Positions 60,703-64,000 of a DNA stretch of 64,000 nt are shown in pieces (position 1 is the first letter of the stretch; each line of letters begins with the position of its first letter). Source of the DNA: CALHVX01 sp964640725 (GTDB lineage: Bacteria; Pseudomonadota; Gammaproteobacteria; Pseudomonadales; Azotimanducaceae); the NCBI GenBank assembly GCA_964640725.1, contig CAZXIJ010000020.1, positions 1-64,000 of the forward strand. The letters run 5' to 3'. Both the position numbers and the translations under genes were made by a program. Under the pieces are notes generated by a model. It saw only the letters and a list, made by a program, of their open reading frames with translations. It made no database searches and was not told where the DNA came from.

Positions 60703-60975
60703 ATGGCAGCAACGCAGGCAAAAGCGAACTGTTTCATGGCCAGCAGTCAGTACGAGGCTGACCAGAGACTTCAGGTGACGGATCGCACTTCAGATCATGC
60801 TCCCGAGACCGCAGACTCCGTTTCGGAGCGACGGTCGCCCGTGGAGCGTCGGCGCAGTGCAGCAGGCCTGTTTGAACATTGGGCGCGACAGGAGGGCATC
60901 GAGCGACGCGCTCGCCGGGCGCTCCGCCGAACGTTCTGGCGCAGCTGGCTGCGTCCGTTCTGCAGACCGTCCTAA
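60703..60975 (+). CDS. small basic protein, function unknown
   Basis: A 90-residue protein with an acidic or neutral N-terminal half and a strongly basic C-terminal half (PVERRRSAAGLFEHWARQEG, RRARRALRRTFWRSWLRPFC). A good promoter (60644-60671) and ribosome-binding site support expression. No family recognised; the tail could bind nucleic acid or membranes. It is flanked by the coiled-coil gene and cytochrome c, both in the same direction. It could also start at an internal ATG, 60736. Confidence 0.55.
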   Translation: MAATQAKANCFMASSQYEADQRLQVTDRTSDHAPETADSVSERRSPVERRRSAAGLFEHWARQEGIERRARRALRRTFWRSWLRPFCRPS

Positions 60976-61125
60976 CCCCCCTACTGCAAGCTCTGCTGGC
61001 CGTCAATCACGGTCACTTGCCGTTCAGGCAGCTACAGTTAGGATGCTGACTTTGGAGCTGACGCTTGCGTCGGCCGAACTTGTGCGTCCCGTATCCTGGG
61101 ACCTGTGCTGAGGAGTTTCCTGCCG

Positions 61126-61755
61126 ATGATTCGCCTGTTTGTTGTTCTCGCAACCCTGACCGCTGCGGTCGGTTTCAGTACCCCCGTCACCGCTGCTGAT
61201 GCCGCGGCCGGGCAAGCATCCTATGCAGTGTGCGCCGCCTGTCATGGCCCTGCGGGCCAGGGCAACCAGGCGATGAACGCGCCGCAGATTGCGGGCCAGG
61301 CATCCTGGTACACGTTGCGGCAGCTGAACGCCTTCCAGAAAGGTCATCGTGGCACGGCAGCAGGCGACGCCTATGGCGCCCAGATGCGGCCCATGGCCAT
61401 GGCGGTCTCGGATCCTGCGCAGATGGCGAATCTCGCGGCCTATATCGAGTCGCTGCCCGCCGCCAAACCGGCGGCCACCCTCGGCGGCGATGCGGCAGCG
61501 GGCCAGGCGGCGTACGCAGTCTGCGCGGCCTGCCACGGCCAAAAGGCCGAGGGCCAGCAAGCCCTTGGCGGTCCGGCATTGGCCAATCTGAATGACTGGT
61601 ACCTGGCGCGGCAGCTCAAGAACTTCAAGGAAGGCCGCCGTGCCTACCATCCGGAAGACACCTATGGTGCCCAGATGAAGCCCATGTCCATGACGCTGGC
61701 GGACGACACCGCCATCAATAACGTCGTCGCCTACATCGGCACCCTCGCCGAGTAG
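61126..61755 (+). CDS. diheme cytochrome c (c4 type)
   Basis: A 209-residue periplasmic electron carrier with a signal peptide (residues 1-23). Two heme c sites CAACH occur in YAVCAACHGPAGQG and YAVCAACHGQKAEG, about 100 residues apart, and each half ends with a methionine segment (GAQMRPMAMAV, GAQMKPMSMTL) that supplies the axial ligand. The two halves are clear internal duplicates. It feeds electrons to terminal oxidases. ATG 61126 has AGGAG 10 bp upstream, which favours it over an in-frame GTG 21 bp upstream. The stop overlaps the start of alr by one base. Confidence 0.92.
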   Translation: MIRLFVVLATLTAAVGFSTPVTAADAAAGQASYAVCAACHGPAGQGNQAMNAPQIAGQASWYTLRQLNAFQKGHRGTAAGDAYGAQMRPMAMAVSDPAQMANLAAYIESLPAAKPAATLGGDAAAGQAAYAVCAACHGQKAEGQQALGGPALANLNDWYLARQLKNFKEGRRAYHPEDTYGAQMKPMSMTLADDTAINNVVAYIGTLAE

Positions 61756-62816
61756 TGACCAGCGCGCGCCTTCAGGTCGATCTGGAGGCGCTCACCCGCA
61801 ACTACCAACGGATTGCGGCGGCCGCGCAAAGCACGGCGGCGGTGGTCAAGGCCAACGCCTACGGGTGTGGCGCGAGCCCGGTTGCCCGGCGGCTGTTGCA
61901 GGCCGGGTGCCGCGACTTTTTTGTGGCCAACGCGGTCGAGGGCCGGGCGCTGCGCAGCGCGTTGCTCGAAGCCGACGGCAGCTGCCGAATCTTCGTGTTC
62001 GAAGGCGCCCGCGCGGACACCGCGGCGGTGCTTGCCGAGTGGTCCCTCATCCCGGTACTCAACAGCCCGGGCCAGATCGATGCCTGGCGGCCCTTTGCAG
62101 AATTGCCGGTGGCGATCCAGGTGGATACCGGCATGCAGCGGCTGGGCTTTGACGAGCACGATCTGACGGCCCGGTTGCTTGAGCCTCTGCGTCCCGTGCT
62201 GCTGCTGAATCACTACGCCAGCGCCGACGATCCGGCTTCCGCCCAGAATGCGGAGCAGGCCGAACGCTTTCGGAAGGTCTGCGACCGGTTGCCCGGCGTG
62301 CCCGTCAGTATGGGCAACTCGGCCGCCACCCTGGCGCCCCAGGTGCAGACTTCGGGCATGGCGCGAGCCGGGATCGGGCTATACGGCGGCCGGCCCTTCG
62401 CGGCCGCGAGCGATGCACCCAAGCTGGAACCGGTGGCGGCGCTGCAGGGCCGGGTCCTGCAGGTGCGAGCTACGCCGGCGGGCTCGGTGGCCGGCTACGG
62501 GGCAACCTGGACGGCGCCGCGGCCGGCCCGGTTGGCCATTGTCGGGCTCGGCTATGCCGATGGCCTGTCGCGTGCCCTGTCGAATCGCGGCGCCGCCGTC
62601 TGCGGCGAGCACCGCCTGCCCATTGTTGGCCGGGTATCCATGGACCTGGTGCATCTCGACGTGACCGATGCGCCGGTGGCCGAGGGCGACTGGGTCACCT
62701 TCTTCGGCCAGGACCCGTTGCTGGCAGAGGTCGCTGACCTGATCGGTACCATTGACTACGAAGTGCTGACCCGCGTGGGCAGCCGGGTCAATCGCGAGTA
62801 CTGCCCGCTGAGCTGA
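61755..62816 (+). CDS. alr: alanine racemase
   Basis: A 353-residue PLP enzyme that makes D-alanine for peptidoglycan. The PLP lysine is in VVKANAYGCGASPVARRL near residue 33. Other landmarks are IQVDTGMQRLGFDEHD, VSMGNSAATL, ARAGIGLYGGRP, and the C-terminal barrel with GRVSMDLVHLDVTD, which contains the D-Ala binding region. The start is GTG 61755, overlapping the cytochrome stop. The length is typical. It is convergent with the Lrp regulator across a short hairpin. Confidence 0.93.
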   Translation: MTSARLQVDLEALTRNYQRIAAAAQSTAAVVKANAYGCGASPVARRLLQAGCRDFFVANAVEGRALRSALLEADGSCRIFVFEGARADTAAVLAEWSLIPVLNSPGQIDAWRPFAELPVAIQVDTGMQRLGFDEHDLTARLLEPLRPVLLLNHYASADDPASAQNAEQAERFRKVCDRLPGVPVSMGNSAATLAPQVQTSGMARAGIGLYGGRPFAAASDAPKLEPVAALQGRVLQVRATPAGSVAGYGATWTAPRPARLAIVGLGYADGLSRALSNRGAAVCGEHRLPIVGRVSMDLVHLDVTDAPVAEGDWVTFFGQDPLLAEVADLIGTIDYEVLTRVGSRVNREYCPLS

Positions 62817-62818
62817 AG

Positions 62819-62835
62819 GCGACGGCCGCCGTCGC
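62819..62835. terminator. possible bidirectional hairpin between alr and the Lrp gene
   Basis: A 7-bp perfect stem, GCGACGG and CCGTCGC around CCG, fills the gap between two convergent stop codons. No U-run follows on either strand, so termination is uncertain. Confidence 0.35.
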
Positions 62836-63303
62836 TCAGCCCAGGCGACTGACCGGTAGCTCCGTTCGGCGCACTACGGTCCGCAGCCCGAAGCTGGAAT
62901 GTACCCGGTCGACCCCCGGCAGCCGGGTCAGGTGCTGGCTGTGCAGGCGCTCGTAGTCCCGGGCATCGGCCACGATGACCCGCAGCAGGTAGTCCGAATC
63001 CCCGGACATGAGATAGCACTCCATGACCTCCGGCAGCAGCGCCGCGGCGGCTTCGAAGGCGCGCAGGTCCTTCTGCTGCTGGCTGATCAGGGTGATGCGC
63101 ACGAACACGTTGTCGGGGTAGCCTGCCTTGGGCTGATCGAGCAGCGCGACATAGCGCTTGATCAGGCCACTGTCCTCCAGCCGGCGGACGCGCCGCAGGC
63201 AGGCCGACTCGCTCAGCTGAGCGTGCTCGGCCAGCGCCTGATTGGTCATCCGGCCATCCTGCTGCAGGGCGGTGAGAATTTTCTGGTCAATTCGGTCGTG
63301 CAC
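62836..63303 (-). CDS. Lrp/AsnC-family transcriptional regulator
   Basis: A 155-residue regulator. The N-terminal winged helix (IDQKILTALQQDGRMTNQAL, LSESACLRRVRRLEDSGLI) is followed by the RAM effector domain (VFVRITLISQQQKDLRAFEA, VMECYLMSGDSDYLLRVIV). Members sense amino acids and control their metabolism; whether this one controls the neighbouring alr is unknown, as the two are convergent. The start is GTG at 63303. It is divergent from the sulfatase gene, 50 bp apart. Confidence 0.92.
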   Translation of the reverse strand: MHDRIDQKILTALQQDGRMTNQALAEHAQLSESACLRRVRRLEDSGLIKRYVALLDQPKAGYPDNVFVRITLISQQQKDLRAFEAAAALLPEVMECYLMSGDSDYLLRVIVADARDYERLHSQHLTRLPGVDRVHSSFGLRTVVRRTELPVSRLG

Positions 63304-63353
63304 GGGATCTTCCGGGTTGGGTCACAGGGTTTGCCAGGTCACAGGGGGCTGCT

Positions 63354-64000
63354 ATGGGTCGTTGGGTTTGGGTCGCGTGCATAGTTGCGCTGATCTTGAG
63401 CGCTTGCGCCAGCAGGCAGCCGACGCTGCCGGCCAGGCCCAACATTCTGCTGGTGGTCTTCGAAGATCTCAGCCCGCGGATCCGGGCGCTGGGCGATCCG
63501 GTGGCGACAACCCCGGTCCTCGATGCGTTCGCCGCCGAGGCCATGCAGTTCACGGCGGCGTTCACCACCGCGGGAGTTTGTGCGCCCAGCCGGTCGGCGC
63601 TCATCACCGGCGTACACCAGCAAACGCTCGGCACCGGGCACATGCGCACGCGCTCGCCGGTGCCCGGCCTCACCGGCGGCGGGCCCATCGAGTATGACGC
63701 CGTGCCGCCGCCGGCGGTGCGGGCGTTCCCCGAGCTGCTGCGGGCGGCCGGCTACTACACGTCGAACAACGGCAAGACGGACTATCAGTTTGGTGAGCCG
63801 TTCCTGATCTGGGACGATGCGCGCGCGCCCCATCCCTGGCGCGAGCGCGATCCGCAGCAGCCGTTCTTTGCCATGGTCAATATCATGACCACCCACGAAA
63901 GCTATCTGTGGCCCACCGACGGCGCGAGCGATAGCCCGCTTGCCACCCTCGTCCGGCAGCGCAACCTGCGGGACCTTGCCGGCAAACAGCCGGTCACCGA
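63354..64000 (+). CDS. sulfatase lipoprotein, 3' end missing
   Basis: The first 215 residues of a type I sulfatase; it runs off the window. A lipoprotein signal (LILSAC, Cys near residue 18) precedes the alkaline-phosphatase-like fold: NILLVVFEDLSPRI with the metal-binding acidic residues, TPVLDAFAAEAMQFTAAFT, and the formylglycine motif CAPSR in GVCAPSRSALITG. The Cys of CxPSR is converted to formylglycine by a maturation enzyme not seen here. GYYTSNNGKTDYQF is the next conserved segment. It cleaves sulfate esters, probably of polysaccharide; the presence of a sulfotransferase at the other end of the window may be coincidence. Confidence 0.85.
   Translation, partial: MGRWVWVACIVALILSACASRQPTLPARPNILLVVFEDLSPRIRALGDPVATTPVLDAFAAEAMQFTAAFTTAGVCAPSRSALITGVHQQTLGTGHMRTRSPVPGLTGGGPIEYDAVPPPAVRAFPELLRAAGYYTSNNGKTDYQFGEPFLIWDDARAPHPWRERDPQQPFFAMVNIMTTHESYLWPTDGASDSPLATLVRQRNLRDLAGKQPVT

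Noticed and set aside
1..64000. A complete mobile element or prophage
   Set aside because: No integrase, transposase, recombinase, phage structural gene or tRNA-flanked direct repeat was seen; gene content is mainly housekeeping and envelope.

Overview
The window is a dense, GC-rich bacterial chromosome segment (GC-rich by eye; many GTG and TTG starts). Its genes point to a gammaproteobacterium: a family B DNA polymerase II, MlaA, MscL, HtpX, a YgiQ-type radical SAM protein, a diheme c4-type cytochrome, a DUF481 outer-membrane protein, and several lipoproteins with lipobox cysteines. I cannot name a genus. I saw no rRNA, tRNA, CRISPR array, insertion sequence or phage genes. One 100-N scaffold gap lies inside alaS.

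Layout. 1-771: 3' part of a sulfotransferase. 857-2232: an OmpA-like protein overlapped by a membrane-anchored coiled-coil protein. 2272-4986: an MFS exporter divergent from an exported phosphodiesterase. 4956-13945: a light or oxidative-stress flavoured block with DUF6134, an NTF2-like lipoprotein, DUF2878, a histidine kinase, a DNA photolyase, a response regulator, DNA polymerase II and a DUF1295 membrane protein. 13965-18781: a small secreted protein divergent from a LysR regulator, then metallophosphoesterase, beta-lactamase-fold hydrolase and ArfB in one overlapping leftward operon, then a SIMPL protein. 18793-25119: leftward operon of an alpha/beta hydrolase, mlaA, a branched-chain-amino-acid-type binding protein and alaS. 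25232-28824: a three-gene rightward operon of helical and coiled-coil proteins of unknown function. 28843-39475: mostly leftward housekeeping and envelope genes (YgiQ, M15 peptidase, small membrane proteins, MscL, SPOR protein, DUF3465, HerA-like ATPase), with a sugar dehydrogenase and a BON-LysM protein rightward. 39913-47813: an envelope and signalling block with a repeat lipoprotein, an OmpR-type regulator, a LysM-FecR protein, a CHASE2 histidine kinase, a helix-hairpin-helix protein and a DUF481 protein. 47817-60594: serine hydrolase, phosphatidyltransferase, an NAD(P)-binding protein, two hydrolases, a TPR lipoprotein, HtpX, prolyl oligopeptidase and a 914-residue coiled-coil protein. 60703-64000: a small basic protein, cytochrome c, alanine racemase, an Lrp regulator and the start of a sulfatase lipoprotein.

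Most striking. alaS carries a 48-bp in-frame minisatellite (16-residue unit) just before its zinc-binding CGGTH motif; the scaffold gap sits in the repeat, so the copy number is unknown and the apparent frameshift is an artefact. DNA polymerase II has a 24-bp in-frame repeat, and YgiQ has a 12-bp one. Other points are a PhoP-box-like tandem repeat upstream of the photolyase-linked regulator, a LysR-type operator region with a repeat 31 bp apart, a lipoprotein built of 23-residue repeats next to a FecR/CHASE2 signalling module, and the uncharacterised three-gene operon at 25232-28824.
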